A stretch of 58,586 nt of DNA, taken from positions 1 through 58,586 of the forward strand of contig NZ_MKUD01000043.1 in the NCBI RefSeq assembly GCF_001898575.1. The letters run 5' to 3'. Position 1 is the first letter of the stretch, and each line of letters begins with the position of its first letter. Shown here piece by piece: positions 43,003-52,769 of the stretch. The position numbers and the translations under genes are program-made. This DNA is from Spirosoma sp. 48-14 (GTDB taxonomy: Bacteria > Bacteroidota > Bacteroidia > Cytophagales > Spirosomataceae). The notes below the pieces were generated by a model that was not told the DNA's origin, did no database searches, and saw only the letters and a program-made list of their open reading frames with translations.

Positions 43003-45069
43003 ATGAAACGCTTCTGGATTACCTGTATTCTTGTTTATTGCTGGAGTTTAACAGCACTGGCGCAGCAGCGTCCTATCCTTCTTCCCCAACCACAATCTAT
43101 CCAGTATGGTCAGGGAGCGTTACCGCTGCAGAATCTGACGATTCATGTAGCGCCAAAGGTTCCTGCCGATGTTCTGTTTGCACTCAACGAACTCAAGAAA
43201 ATCCTGAGCGAACGCACGGGGAAGACCATTACGCCCAGTTCATCAGCCAATACAGCTACCATTCGTTATTCAGTTAAAACGTCCGGCCAGGAATTACCCG
43301 AAACTCAGGAAGCCACCAATGGCAATCATCGGGAACAATACGCCATTACGATCTCGGCCAAAGGGCTTGACATCACGGCCCAAACCTCAACGGGCCTGTA
43401 TTACGCCATACAAACGATCCGTCAATTGATTCAGGGTCAGGGAGCCAAGGCGACGCTTCCGTTCGTCACCATTAATGACCAGCCCAAACTGGCCTATCGG
43501 GGTGTCATGATGGATTTTGCGCACGGTGGCTTGCTGACCGTAGATGAAATCAAGAAACAGATCGATTTTCTCGCCCGCTGGAAAACCAATCAGTATTACT
43601 TCTATAATGAGGTCAGCATTCAACTGAACGGCTTCCCAACCCTGAACTACAAGGCAAGCTATTCGCAGGCACAGATCAGATCGGTTATTGCCTACGCCCG
43701 CGAACGACACATGGATGTGATTCCCTTTGTCAATTTCTACGGGCACCTGCACGAGCTGATTCGTAACGAGAAATACGCATCCCTGGCCATTGGGCAGTAT
43801 GGGCACGAACTCGACCCGCGAAACCCTGCCGTCCAGACGCTTCTGAAAGACTGGATCAAGCAATACACGGCGCTTTTCAGTAGTCCCTTTATCCATGTCG
43901 GCTTCGACGAAACCTGGGAAACCAAGCGTCTGGCCAACGCATCTCCCACGAAGCTTGACCCCGAAGCGCTCTATATTCAGCAGCTCAGTTTTGTGAGCAA
44001 CGAGTTCAAACAATACGGCAAAACGTTGCTGGCCTGGACGGATATGAACGCGTTCTACCCGAACATTCTGGCCAAATTCCCGACCGATGTGATCCCGGTC
44101 ATCTGGGAATACTCGCCCGACACAACAGCCATCAACAACTACCTGAATCCGGTTCTGAAGGCGAAGAAGCCTTTTTTCATTCAGCCCGCCGTATCGGGTT
44201 GGGGACACATCTACCCCTCGGCCGATTATACCTACGAAAACATCAACCTCTGCCTGAAAGCGGGCCTCCAGCACAATACGCTGGGCTTTATCACGTCTGT
44301 CTGGACCGATTCAGTCGAGCCCTTTGTCCGGGCGTCCTGGTTGTTTATGGCCTATGGCTGCATTGCGGCCTGGCAGGGCACCGTACCCGACAAAACTACC
44401 TTTACCGGCCAGTACAGCTCGGTCGTTTACCCCGCCCATACGCAGGATATGCAGGCCGCTTTCGACCATATCGCAACGGCCGGTCAATATCTTGAAAAGT
44501 GTCTCGGCAAGAACACCCAAAGCCTACCCCGCGGTACACTCGTGGAAAGTTGGTCGAATCCATTTTCGGCCTATTATCTGGCCAACACCACCGAACACAA
44601 AGCTGATTTTGAACAGGTGCGCTTACACACCGAGGAAGCCCAGGCACGGCTGATCCGTGCGCTTCAGCAGGCCAATCCAGCCGACACTAGTTTCATTCAG
44701 TCGCTGCTGGTATCGGCTCGGTTGATCAACTATTCGGCCAGTCGGTTTTTATGGGCCAAAGCCATTACCGATCGCTGGAACAATGGGATGATGGCCCAAC
44801 CGAAGGATGATTACGTATTCTATGATCTGACGTATCCCTGCCACAGCCTGCTAGTCGATGCCATGGACGAAACGGGGGAGCTCAAACAAGCCTACGCACA
44901 GGCCTGGAACGCCGAAAACATGCCGTATCGACTAAACACCATGCTCGGGCGATTCGACGTCGATTTTGGCCTCTGGCGAAAATTGCATCTAAAATTGCTG
45001 GACTATAAGATTCAGAAAAAGACCGAGCCCCTGAAATCCTTTGAGTTGATGTTTACCCCAGATTTTTAA
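43003..45069 (+). CDS. GH20-like beta-N-acetylhexosaminidase, exported
   Basis: 688 residues from the ATG at 43003 (MKRFWIT), which gives a signal peptide ending TALAQQ; an upstream in-frame ATG at 42928 falls inside the hairpin repeat and is rejected. Residues 25-150 form the GH20 N-domain (TGLYYAIQTIRQLI). The barrel starts KLAYRGVMMDFAHGG and contains the Asp-Glu pair D302-E303 in HVGFDETWE, the GH20 catalytic pair. A helical C-terminal region extends to the end. Expected to release terminal N-acetylhexosamine in the periplasm or outside. The sequence is divergent enough that substrate is not certain. Confidence 0.82.
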   Translation: MKRFWITCILVYCWSLTALAQQRPILLPQPQSIQYGQGALPLQNLTIHVAPKVPADVLFALNELKKILSERTGKTITPSSSANTATIRYSVKTSGQELPETQEATNGNHREQYAITISAKGLDITAQTSTGLYYAIQTIRQLIQGQGAKATLPFVTINDQPKLAYRGVMMDFAHGGLLTVDEIKKQIDFLARWKTNQYYFYNEVSIQLNGFPTLNYKASYSQAQIRSVIAYARERHMDVIPFVNFYGHLHELIRNEKYASLAIGQYGHELDPRNPAVQTLLKDWIKQYTALFSSPFIHVGFDETWETKRLANASPTKLDPEALYIQQLSFVSNEFKQYGKTLLAWTDMNAFYPNILAKFPTDVIPVIWEYSPDTTAINNYLNPVLKAKKPFFIQPAVSGWGHIYPSADYTYENINLCLKAGLQHNTLGFITSVWTDSVEPFVRASWLFMAYGCIAAWQGTVPDKTTFTGQYSSVVYPAHTQDMQAAFDHIATAGQYLEKCLGKNTQSLPRGTLVESWSNPFSAYYLANTTEHKADFEQVRLHTEEAQARLIRALQQANPADTSFIQSLLVSARLINYSASRFLWAKAITDRWNNGMMAQPKDDYVFYDLTYPCHSLLVDAMDETGELKQAYAQAWNAENMPYRLNTMLGRFDVDFGLWRKLHLKLLDYKIQKKTEPLKSFELMFTPDF

Positions 45070-45074
45070 CCGAC

Positions 45075-46157
45075 ATGAACAATTCCCTCCAGTTTTTAAG
45101 TCCGATAGACGGTGATATGCTGCACGCCCGCGATGGTGTGACTACCCCCAACGGTCTGGAAATCGACGTACAGGTATCGGCACCTGCGTCTCATTATTTA
45201 ACCCTCAATGGGATTGGAGCCAACTATGACCAGGGCGTTTTTTCGGGAAAGGTTCGCTTGAATCAATTCGACAATACGATTACGGTACATAACGTCACTA
45301 CGGACGAAAGCAAATCCATACGCGTGTACTGGCTCCCGAATTTTGCGGGTCATTATCGGCTGTCGATTGACGATAACATCTGGTTTCTACGGGATATTTA
45401 TCAACAGCAGGGCAACTACCAATCCTTGTTCGACAATCCGTATCTGGGCTTTTTGAAGCAGGTTCACACAACCTACGGCACCAAAATTCACCTTAACCTT
45501 TTTTATCAGACCGACGGGTTCAACCTGTCGCAGTTTCCCGACCGCTTCAAAGCCGAATGGCAGGCCAATGCCGACTGGCTCGGCCTGAGTTTCCATGCCT
45601 GGGGCGAGTTTCCAGATCGACCTTATCAGCAGGCGGGCTACGACCAGGTTGCCCACGATTGCGCCATCGTGAACGAACAGATTCAGCGATTTGCGGGCGA
45701 GGCCGTTATGGGCCCTGTCACAACACTCCACTGGGGCGAATCGACGGTGGAAGGCTCACGAGCCCTGCGCGATGCGGGGTACATCGGCCAACTGGGTTAC
45801 TTCAATGTTGATGACGAGCTGCCACCCGCTTCCTACTATCTCGATGTAGAACAGCGTCGGCACCTGAAAAAGCGGTTTGTCTGGCACGATAATCAGGAAG
45901 ACATCACCTTGGTTCGGGCCAGCATCGTTATCGACAAAACAGACCTGACCAACATTGGCCCTTTTCTGGATAACTACGCGAACCTACCATCGGGCCTGCC
46001 GCCCTTTGTCGATTTACTCGTTCACGAGCAATACTTCTATCCGTTCTACGAAGCCTACCAACCCGACTTTCGGGATCGTATTCTGACAGCGGTAAAATGG
46101 GCTACGGATAAAGGCTATAAACCTGCCTTTTTGGGCGATGCACTCTTTAATGAATAA
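45075..46157 (+). CDS. Polysaccharide-deacetylase-like protein
   Basis: 360 residues, no signal peptide. The N-terminal 90 residues are beta-rich (LEIDVQVSAPASHYLTLNG). The middle has LSIDDNIWFLRDI and LGLSFHAWGEFPDRP, which resemble the Asp-Asp and His motifs of NodB/carbohydrate esterase 4 barrels, though the match is weak. It starts five bases after the GH20 stop. The last two codons (Asn-Glu) and stop fall in a repeat. Deacetylation of amino sugars would suit the GH20/GH109 context (inferred). Confidence 0.5.
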   Translation: MNNSLQFLSPIDGDMLHARDGVTTPNGLEIDVQVSAPASHYLTLNGIGANYDQGVFSGKVRLNQFDNTITVHNVTTDESKSIRVYWLPNFAGHYRLSIDDNIWFLRDIYQQQGNYQSLFDNPYLGFLKQVHTTYGTKIHLNLFYQTDGFNLSQFPDRFKAEWQANADWLGLSFHAWGEFPDRPYQQAGYDQVAHDCAIVNEQIQRFAGEAVMGPVTTLHWGESTVEGSRALRDAGYIGQLGYFNVDDELPPASYYLDVEQRRHLKKRFVWHDNQEDITLVRASIVIDKTDLTNIGPFLDNYANLPSGLPPFVDLLVHEQYFYPFYEAYQPDFRDRILTAVKWATDKGYKPAFLGDALFNE

Positions 46158-46231
46158 TGGATAATGTAAAATGAATAACTACCTGTCTATTTATCCGCAA
46201 TTATCCATTCTACATTATTCATTGTCCATTC
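46150..46231. repeat. AATGAATAATGG-type repeat with inverted copy
   Basis: The left half (46150-46177) repeats the AATGAATAATGGATAATG unit found at 41970-42023. The right half (46201-46231) is its complement (TTATCCATTCTACATTATTC), so the two form an imperfect hairpin. It overlaps the stop of the upstream gene. Confidence 0.75.
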
Positions 46232-46244
46232 TGCAATAACTTTT

Positions 46245-47666
46245 ATGGAAACGAATCGAAGAAATTTCTTAAAAACAGCCGGACTCAGTGGGTTGGGTCT
46301 GGTTGCCGCCAGTCCATTTGCCGCTTACGCCACAACACCCGACGAACTGGAAACGATTGGTGAACAGGCCAGCCGAACTCCTCCTCAGGTTTTTAATATG
46401 AGTGGTTATGCCGCTCCCAAACTGGATGTTGTGCGCGTTGGCTTTGTGGGAATTGGCAACCGGGGTATGGGAGCCGTTGAACGACTGAATCAAATCGAGG
46501 GTGTTGAGATAAAAGCCTTGTGCGACCTTCGGGAAGAGCGAGTTAATCTGGCAAAAAAGAAACTGGAAGCCCACGGCCACAAACCAGACCTTTATTTCGG
46601 GAATGCCGACGCCTGGAAAAAACTCTGTGAGCGCACAGACCTTGATCTTATTTACATCCTGACACCCTGGGCGTTACATACACCAATAGCCGTGTTTTCC
46701 ATGAATCACGGCAAGCATGTGTGTGTAGAAGTTCCGGCCGCTAAAACCCTCGAAGAGTGCTGGCAACTGGTCGAAACGTCAGAGCGTACCAAAAAGCACT
46801 GTATGATGGTCGAAAACTGTTGCTACGATTTCACGGAATTGCTCAATCTGAATCTGGCGCGGCACGGCTTCTTTGGCGAAATCGTCCACTGCGAAGCCGC
46901 TTATATCCATAACCTACAGGAGTTAATCTTCTCGAAAGAGCACTTTTATCAGATGTGGGAATTAGAGGAGATGTACAAACGAAACGGCAACCTGTACCCC
47001 ACCCACGGACTAGGGCCGGTTTGTCAGGTACTGAATATCAACCGGGGTGATCAGATGGATTACCTGGTTTCTATGTCGGGCAATGATTTTGTTTTGGGAA
47101 ACCTGGCGAAGGAACTGGCGGCTAAGGACGATTTCTACAAAACGTACACAGGCAAGCCATACAACGGTAACATGAGCACGACCACCATCCGAACCAAAAA
47201 AGGGAAGACAATTCTGGTACAGTACGATGTATCATCACCAAGACCGTACTCCCGCATTCAACTGGTTAGCGGCACGAAAGGCGTTGCGCTGAAATACCCC
47301 GAACCCGCCCGGTACTCCACAGGCCATGAGTGGATGACGGAAAAAGAGATCAAAACGCTGGAAGAAAAATACATGCCCCCGATTGTAAAAAAAATGGGCG
47401 AAATCGCCAAAAATGTAGGCGGTCACGGCGGTATGGATTTCCTGATGGACTGGCGTACCATCGACTGTCTGCGAAATGGCCTCCCCCTCGACCAGGACGT
47501 GTATGATGCTGCATTATGGAGTTCGGTGGGGCCGCTGAGTGCCTGGTCGGTAGCGCACCGGTCCAACTCGATCGATGTACCGGACTTTACGGGCGGGTCG
47601 TGGCAGAAAAACAAACCCGTCGACATTGCAATGAGCAAAGGCGGTACTACGCAGGCAAAAGTATAA
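46245..47666 (+). CDS. GH109-like NAD-dependent glycosidase (Gfo/Idh/MocA fold)
   Basis: 473 residues. Twin-arginine signal NRRNFLKTAGLSGLG. NAD-binding GFVGIGNRGMGAVERL, then VCVEVPAAKTLEE and ENCCYDFTELLNLN. These match GH109 alpha-N-acetylgalactosaminidase-type enzymes, which cleave by NAD-dependent oxidation-elimination. The C-terminal FDSVGPLSAWSV-like part (AALWSSVGPLSAWSVAHR) is also typical. Tat export suggests that it folds with NAD in the cytoplasm before reaching the periplasm. Together with GH20 it points to a GalNAc- or GlcNAc-containing glycan. Confidence 0.82.
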   Translation: METNRRNFLKTAGLSGLGLVAASPFAAYATTPDELETIGEQASRTPPQVFNMSGYAAPKLDVVRVGFVGIGNRGMGAVERLNQIEGVEIKALCDLREERVNLAKKKLEAHGHKPDLYFGNADAWKKLCERTDLDLIYILTPWALHTPIAVFSMNHGKHVCVEVPAAKTLEECWQLVETSERTKKHCMMVENCCYDFTELLNLNLARHGFFGEIVHCEAAYIHNLQELIFSKEHFYQMWELEEMYKRNGNLYPTHGLGPVCQVLNINRGDQMDYLVSMSGNDFVLGNLAKELAAKDDFYKTYTGKPYNGNMSTTTIRTKKGKTILVQYDVSSPRPYSRIQLVSGTKGVALKYPEPARYSTGHEWMTEKEIKTLEEKYMPPIVKKMGEIAKNVGGHGGMDFLMDWRTIDCLRNGLPLDQDVYDAALWSSVGPLSAWSVAHRSNSIDVPDFTGGSWQKNKPVDIAMSKGGTTQAKV

Positions 47667-47670
47667 TGGC

Positions 47671-47739
47671 TTTTTTGACAGGATTTACAAGATTGTAATC
47701 CAAAAAAATCCTGTAAATCATGTTAATCCTGTCAAAAAA
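47671..47739. repeat. GACAGGATTTAC-type inverted repeat
   Basis: TTTTTTGACAGGATTTACAA on the left and AATCCTGTAAATC...AATCCTGTCAAAAAA on the right form an imperfect hairpin between the GH109-like and next Gfo/Idh genes. The right half contains two tandem copies of AATCCTGT. It ends with A-runs and T-runs, so it could act as a terminator in both directions. Confidence 0.7.
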
Positions 47740-47754
47740 CTCTTTCCTAACATC

Positions 47755-48765
47755 ATGAATTCATCAGCATCCGGTCGAAGATTCTTTTTAAAACAGACAT
47801 CGCAGGGCTGTGCAGCTTTGCTACTGGCCCCCACGCTGCTTCAGGCCCAACAGGCTGTAGCAACGGGCAAACGCGTGGGCATGATTGGGTTGGACACCTC
47901 ACATAGTACAGCGTTTGTAAAAGCGCTCAATGCCCCAGACGCCAATCCGAGTTACCTGGGTTATAAAGTCGTGGCGGCTTATCCGCAGGGGAGTAAAGAC
48001 ATCGAAAGCAGCACATCGCGCGTGCCGGCTTATACCGAAGAAGTCAAAAAGTTGAACGTCGAAATCGTTAGCTCCATCAGTGACTTACTTAAAAAGGTCG
48101 ATGTGGTATTGCTGGAAACCAACGATGGCCGACTGCACCTCGAACAGGCGTTACAGGTACTAAAAGCAGGCAAACGCGTCTTCATCGACAAACCAATTGC
48201 GGCTTCGCTCCCGGAGGCTATTGCCATTTTTGAGGCTTCTAAAAAATACAATATCCCCCTTTTTTCGGCTTCGTCCCTCCGGCACATCAAAGGCATTGAA
48301 AACGTGACGAAAAGCCAGGTTGTGGGGGCTGATACGTTTAGCCCGGCGGTACTCGAAAAAACGCATCCCGACTTTTTCTGGTACGGCATTCATGGGGTAG
48401 AAACGTTGTACACGGTGATGGGTACGGGTTGCCAACAGGTGGTCCGCGTACATACCGATGGCACCGACATCATTGTAGGCACCTGGGCCGATGGACGTAT
48501 AGGCACTGTTCGCGGAACCCGCACGGGAAAGCATGACTACGGCGGAACGGTCTTCACCCAGACGGGCAACCTGATACTGGGTCCTTACGGTGGCTACGAA
48601 CCGCTCCTACACGATATTATCAAGTATTACGAGACTGGCGAAGTACCCGTCACGCCCGCGGAAACCATCGAGATTTTCGCGTTTATGGAAGCGGCCGATG
48701 AAAGTAAACGTCGCGGTGGGTCTGCCGTCACTCTCGAACATATTATGGCTATAGCGAAGAAATAA
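47755..48765 (+). CDS. Gfo/Idh/MocA-family oxidoreductase-like protein
   Basis: 336 residues. Tat-like signal (GRRFFLKQTSQGCAALLLAP), then a Rossmann start VGMIGLDTSHSTAFV in place of the usual GxGxxG and KRVFIDKPIAAS with the conserved EKP-type Lys. The shortened dinucleotide motif (GLDTSH) could mean altered or lost NAD binding. Function unknown; perhaps a sugar-modifying partner of the GH109-like enzyme. Confidence 0.8.
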   Translation: MNSSASGRRFFLKQTSQGCAALLLAPTLLQAQQAVATGKRVGMIGLDTSHSTAFVKALNAPDANPSYLGYKVVAAYPQGSKDIESSTSRVPAYTEEVKKLNVEIVSSISDLLKKVDVVLLETNDGRLHLEQALQVLKAGKRVFIDKPIAASLPEAIAIFEASKKYNIPLFSASSLRHIKGIENVTKSQVVGADTFSPAVLEKTHPDFFWYGIHGVETLYTVMGTGCQQVVRVHTDGTDIIVGTWADGRIGTVRGTRTGKHDYGGTVFTQTGNLILGPYGGYEPLLHDIIKYYETGEVPVTPAETIEIFAFMEAADESKRRGGSAVTLEHIMAIAKK

Positions 48766-48783
48766 TCTCAACCAGACAACCGC

Positions 48784-50199
48784 ATGGCGCTCATTCGGCC
48801 CCTACATACACCGCACCAACAAACGCCTGAGTCAGCAACAAGAAATCGATTGAGATTGACGATGTTACTGTGGCTGGTGATATGGATGCATAACCCGGCT
48901 TTGGCGAAGGGTTGGAAAGCTGGAACAGCCAAAGGAGTTATTACCCCGAGAGAGGCCATCTGGCAGGCAGGTTATGCCTCCCGCACCCATGCGGCTGATG
49001 GAAAACTTCATGATCTATGGGCCAAAGCACTTGCGCTGGAAGACGAAACAGGGCATCGGGTCGTACTGGTGACGACCGATATACTTGGTTTTCCCAAATC
49101 CATGTCGGACCATATTCGCGAACGGCTGAACAGGCAGTTTGGTCTGACCAAAGCGCAGATCATTCTCAGTAGTTCACATACTCATTCGGGGCCGGTAGTG
49201 GACAAGGCCCTGCAGGATATTTACCCCTTCGAGGCCAGGGAGCAGGGAAAAATTGATCGCTATTCCCGCTGGCTGGAAGTGCAGATCATTACGTTGGTTG
49301 GCCAGGCGCTACAGAAACTGGAACCTGTCGAGTTATTCGCCCAAAATGGAGTGACCCGGTTTCAGGTGAATCGACGCAACAACAAAGAAGGTGCGCTTCT
49401 GGAACAGACGGAGCTGAAAGGCCCAAACGATTACGCTGTTCCGGTTATTAAGATTGTCGATTCCAATGGAAAGCTAAAAACCATTGTGTTCGGCTATGCC
49501 TGCCACCCTACGGTACTGGATGTATACCAATGGTCGGGCGATTACGCTGGCTTTGCCCAACTGGAACTGGAGAAAACGTATCCTGGCGTAACGGCGATGT
49601 TCTTTCAGGGCGCGGCTGGCGATCAAAATCCATTACCCCGCCGTACAGTACCCCTGGCTCGTCAGTATGGGCAGGAGTTAGCCGCAGCCGTTGATCGCGT
49701 ACTCGACGAGCCCATGCGCAGCCTTGCCGCTCAGGCTCGCACAGCCTATTCGGAAATTGACCTACCACTTTCGGCTCCCCCATCCGAAGCCGAATTGACA
49801 AAGACCATTCAGGAAAACGAAGGTTACCTCAAGCGCTGGGCAACGCGTATGCTGGCCGAAACAAAGCACGGCAAACCCTTCCTAAGCCACTACACTTACC
49901 CATTGCAAATCTGGCGGTTAGGTGATCAATCCATCCTGAGTTTCGGTGGCGAACTCGTTATCCAATACGCCATTGACTGTAAAAAACGCTTCGGGCAGGA
50001 CATTTTCGTGATGGGCTATGCCAACGATGTCATGGGCTACATACCTTCTCCCACCATTTTGCAGGAAGGGGGGTATGAAGGCGCTTCATCGCAGATGGTT
50101 TATGGCCTGCCAGCCACCTGGGCACCCGAGGTTCCGACCCTGATTTATCAGGAAATAAACCGTCTGGCCGATCAGATTGGACTACCTAAACGGAACTGA
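48784..50199 (+). CDS. Neutral/alkaline ceramidase-like hydrolase (N-terminal domain)
   Basis: 471 residues; a Met at 48862 gives a cleaner signal peptide (MLLWLVIWMHNPALAK). GWKAGTAKGVITP starts the family domain, and SSSHTHSGPVVDKAL holds the Zn-binding His residues. VFGYACHPTVLD and FFQGAAGDQNP are further family motifs. Length equals the ceramidase N-terminal domain alone, without the Ig-like C-domain, as in many Bacteroidota members whose substrate is unknown. Probably exported, metal-dependent amide hydrolase. Confidence 0.82.
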   Translation: MALIRPLHTPHQQTPESATRNRLRLTMLLWLVIWMHNPALAKGWKAGTAKGVITPREAIWQAGYASRTHAADGKLHDLWAKALALEDETGHRVVLVTTDILGFPKSMSDHIRERLNRQFGLTKAQIILSSSHTHSGPVVDKALQDIYPFEAREQGKIDRYSRWLEVQIITLVGQALQKLEPVELFAQNGVTRFQVNRRNNKEGALLEQTELKGPNDYAVPVIKIVDSNGKLKTIVFGYACHPTVLDVYQWSGDYAGFAQLELEKTYPGVTAMFFQGAAGDQNPLPRRTVPLARQYGQELAAAVDRVLDEPMRSLAAQARTAYSEIDLPLSAPPSEAELTKTIQENEGYLKRWATRMLAETKHGKPFLSHYTYPLQIWRLGDQSILSFGGELVIQYAIDCKKRFGQDIFVMGYANDVMGYIPSPTILQEGGYEGASSQMVYGLPATWAPEVPTLIYQEINRLADQIGLPKRN

Positions 50200-50221
50200 T
50201 TCACGGACTACCAACTATACT

Positions 50222-52234
50222 ATGCATCTAATAAACAACCGATTTCGTATTGCAGCCGTTGGTTTGGCTATAGGTCTATTGGTTTCCTGTTCGCATTACA
50301 AAGAAGCGCTTAGGCCTGAAGAGGCACTCAAAAGCTTCCACCTGAGCGATGATCGATTAGCGGTTTCGGTGTTTGCCGCTGAGCCCCTCGTGCTGGACCC
50401 GGTCGATATGGCGTTTGACGAAGAAGGCAACATGTTCGTAGTCGAAATGCCCGATTACCCCGTCAAACCCGACGATGGATCGCTACGGGGAGCCATCCGA
50501 ATGCTGATCGATACGGACAGCGACGGGAAGCCCGACTCCGCAACGGTCTTTGCCGATCACCTCTCCGAAGCTACCAGCATTTTGCCCTGGCAAGGGGGCT
50601 TGCTGGTGACGGCTGCCCCCAACATCCTGTTCCTTAAAGACACCACAGGCGATCATCGGGCCGATGTGAAGGAAATCCTGTTCACCGGTTTCTTCGCCGA
50701 CAACTCCGAAGCCCAGATTACCAACCTCCGGTACAGTGTCGACAACTGGATTTATGCATCCAACACGGGCCGGGAGGGCGAAATTCGCTTCACCCGAAAT
50801 CCTAAAGCACCGCCCGTTTCGGTCAAAGGAGGAGATTTTCGGTTTCGCCTGGATCGCGGGCAGTTTGAAATCGAGTCGAGTTCGGGGCAATTTGGACTGG
50901 CTATCGACGACTGGGGCAATCGGTTCTTTACGGAAAATAGCCTGCACATTCAGCAGGCGCCCATTCCGGCCCGCTACCTGTACCGACATAAGCATCTTCC
51001 AGCCCTCGAACCTACGGTCAATATTTCGGACCACGACCCAATTATGTTCCAGGAAACCCCGGCCCCCTACTGGCGGCAGGAACGAACGAAACGGCGAAAC
51101 CAGCAGTTTGAGGAGGCTCACCTCACCGATCGGCACGAATACGCCGATGACCACTTTACGGGGGCCTCGGGAGGTACCTATTATGGTGGCGACGCCTTAC
51201 CGAAAGACTATTATGGGTCGATCTTTACGGGTGAAGTTGCGGGTAATCTCATCCACCGGGATGGGCTGAAACACTCGGCCACGGGCCCCCAATTCATCGC
51301 TCAACGGGCTACTCAGGAGAAAGCACATGAATTTCTTGCTTCAACCGATCCCTGGTTCCGGCCAGTCAACTTCACGGTCGGCCCCGACGGAGCGCTGTAT
51401 GTGGTCGACATGTATCGGCAGCACATCGAAACACCCACGGCCATCCCGGAAGACCTCAAGGCAGACATGGATTTTATGAACGGCAGCCAGCTGGGGCGCA
51501 TCTATCGAGTTGCGGATAAAGGGAGCAAAGCAGCTATTGTTCAGCCTAAACTGAGGAATAAAACCAGTGCCCAACTCGTCGGTTTACTAGCGCATACCAA
51601 CCAATGGTGGCGTTTGCAGGCGCAACGCCTGCTGCTCGAAAAACAGGACAAATCGATTATTCCGGCCCTTCGGGAGATGCTCACCAACCACACCGATCCA
51701 CGGGCTCGCTTACACGCATTTTTTACCCTGGAAGGCCTGAATGCACTGGATATAGCAACGGTAAAGCAGGCGATGCAGGATCACCAACCCGAGATCCGAA
51801 CCTATGGCGTAATGCTGGCGGAACGGTTCCCGGCTACCTTACCCCAGATTATCGAAAAAGCTCGCGATTCATCGGTTCTGGTAGCGTTCCAGGCCGCCCT
51901 GAGTCTGGGTCAATTCCCGGCTCAACACGTTACCCCAGCGCTGGCAAGCCTGCTGGAGCAATACGGCAAAGACCCCTGGTTCCGAATGGCCATTCTCAGT
52001 TCAGAAGCGGGGTCGTCGGTAGCATTGGCCAGACAGTTGGTGCAAAACGGCCTCTTCTTTAAGGTCCAAACACCCGAAGCCAACGCATTTCTGCACGGCC
52101 TGGCCTTTGTAATTGGCTCCCGAAAGCGTGGTAACGAAGCCCCTGAGTTAGCCACCTTATTCGATAAGCAACCCCATTGGAAAGCCAGTGTAACGAACGG
52201 TTTGGCCGAAGGCAAAAAAACGAATTTGCCGTAA
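50222..52234 (+). CDS. Beta-propeller (PVC-type dehydrogenase-like) HEAT lipoprotein
   Basis: 670 residues from the ATG at 50222; lipobox LLVSC. Residues about 45-430 form the propeller typical of the membrane-bound dehydrogenase/PVC-type heme-binding family (VDMAFDEEGNMFVVEMPDYP, VGPDGALYVVDMYRQHIETP). The last 220 residues are HEAT-like helices (RDSSVLVAFQAALSLGQFP). The family often ends in a CxxCH cytochrome domain; I see no CxxCH here, so electrons would need another carrier. The HiPIP gene 129 bases downstream is a possible partner (inferred). Confidence 0.8.
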   Translation: MHLINNRFRIAAVGLAIGLLVSCSHYKEALRPEEALKSFHLSDDRLAVSVFAAEPLVLDPVDMAFDEEGNMFVVEMPDYPVKPDDGSLRGAIRMLIDTDSDGKPDSATVFADHLSEATSILPWQGGLLVTAAPNILFLKDTTGDHRADVKEILFTGFFADNSEAQITNLRYSVDNWIYASNTGREGEIRFTRNPKAPPVSVKGGDFRFRLDRGQFEIESSSGQFGLAIDDWGNRFFTENSLHIQQAPIPARYLYRHKHLPALEPTVNISDHDPIMFQETPAPYWRQERTKRRNQQFEEAHLTDRHEYADDHFTGASGGTYYGGDALPKDYYGSIFTGEVAGNLIHRDGLKHSATGPQFIAQRATQEKAHEFLASTDPWFRPVNFTVGPDGALYVVDMYRQHIETPTAIPEDLKADMDFMNGSQLGRIYRVADKGSKAAIVQPKLRNKTSAQLVGLLAHTNQWWRLQAQRLLLEKQDKSIIPALREMLTNHTDPRARLHAFFTLEGLNALDIATVKQAMQDHQPEIRTYGVMLAERFPATLPQIIEKARDSSVLVAFQAALSLGQFPAQHVTPALASLLEQYGKDPWFRMAILSSEAGSSVALARQLVQNGLFFKVQTPEANAFLHGLAFVIGSRKRGNEAPELATLFDKQPHWKASVTNGLAEGKKTNLP

Positions 52235-52254
52235 TTCATCTATCGATATTTTCT

Positions 52255-52318
52255 GTCTGTGTTCGCACAGAACGACTGTAAATCGGCCTCGGTCAATGCG
52301 TTCTGTGTGAACACAGAC
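52255..52318. repeat. Inverted repeat of the GTCTGTGT...ACAGAAC family
   Basis: Arms 52255-52274 and 52299-52318, 20 bp with one G-T type mismatch. The arm GTCTGTGTTCGCACAGAACG matches IR-B at 36531-36599 (GTCTGTGTCCTCACAGAACG) except at two positions. Located between the propeller and HiPIP genes. Confidence 0.8.
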
Positions 52319-52363
52319 GGAGGATACGCCGGAGTATAGCCTAAACAGTAATTATTCTAACGA

Positions 52364-52735
52364 ATGAATATAATGACTAAACAACAACGCTACTCCCGAC
52401 GACAATTTATTGGCAAATCCATTTTTTCGGTATCAACAGCTTTAGGGCTGGCGCTGGTACTGAGTAGATGTCAGTCTAAAACAACGTCCGGTCAGGAAGA
52501 GAAAAAGGCATCAGTCAATCCCTGTGAGGACTTTTCGGGTGTCAGCGAAACCGATTTACAAACCCGAAAAAAGCTGGGCTACGTCGCTCAGTCACCCCGG
52601 CCAGAATCGAAATGCGGCAACTGCAATTTGTGGCTTCCCCCCAAAGAAGGACAAAGCTGTGGCTCGTGTATGCTCTTCAAGGGCCCCGTTTATACAACCG
52701 GCTATTGTACCTACTGGGCTCCTCAAGGCAAGTAG
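52364..52735 (+). CDS. High-potential iron-sulfur protein (HiPIP)-like
   Basis: 123 residues; Met at codon 4 is an alternative start. Tat-type signal SRRQFIGKSIFSVSTALGL with a following lipobox-like SRC. C-terminal cysteines in KCGNCNLW, QSCGSCML and GYCTYW match the HiPIP spacing for one [4Fe-4S] cluster. HiPIPs carry single electrons in the periplasm. Its place between the propeller lipoprotein and a Gfo/Idh enzyme suggests redox chemistry in this locus. Confidence 0.85.
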   Translation: MNIMTKQQRYSRRQFIGKSIFSVSTALGLALVLSRCQSKTTSGQEEKKASVNPCEDFSGVSETDLQTRKKLGYVAQSPRPESKCGNCNLWLPPKEGQSCGSCMLFKGPVYTTGYCTYWAPQGK

Positions 52736-52769
52736 AAACATCCTTTCTTCCTCCTAAAATCCGCCAGTC

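Noticed and set aside
47671..47739. Possible attachment site for an integrated element
   Set aside because: No integrase or tRNA is near, and the sequence is a self-complementary intergenic repeat.
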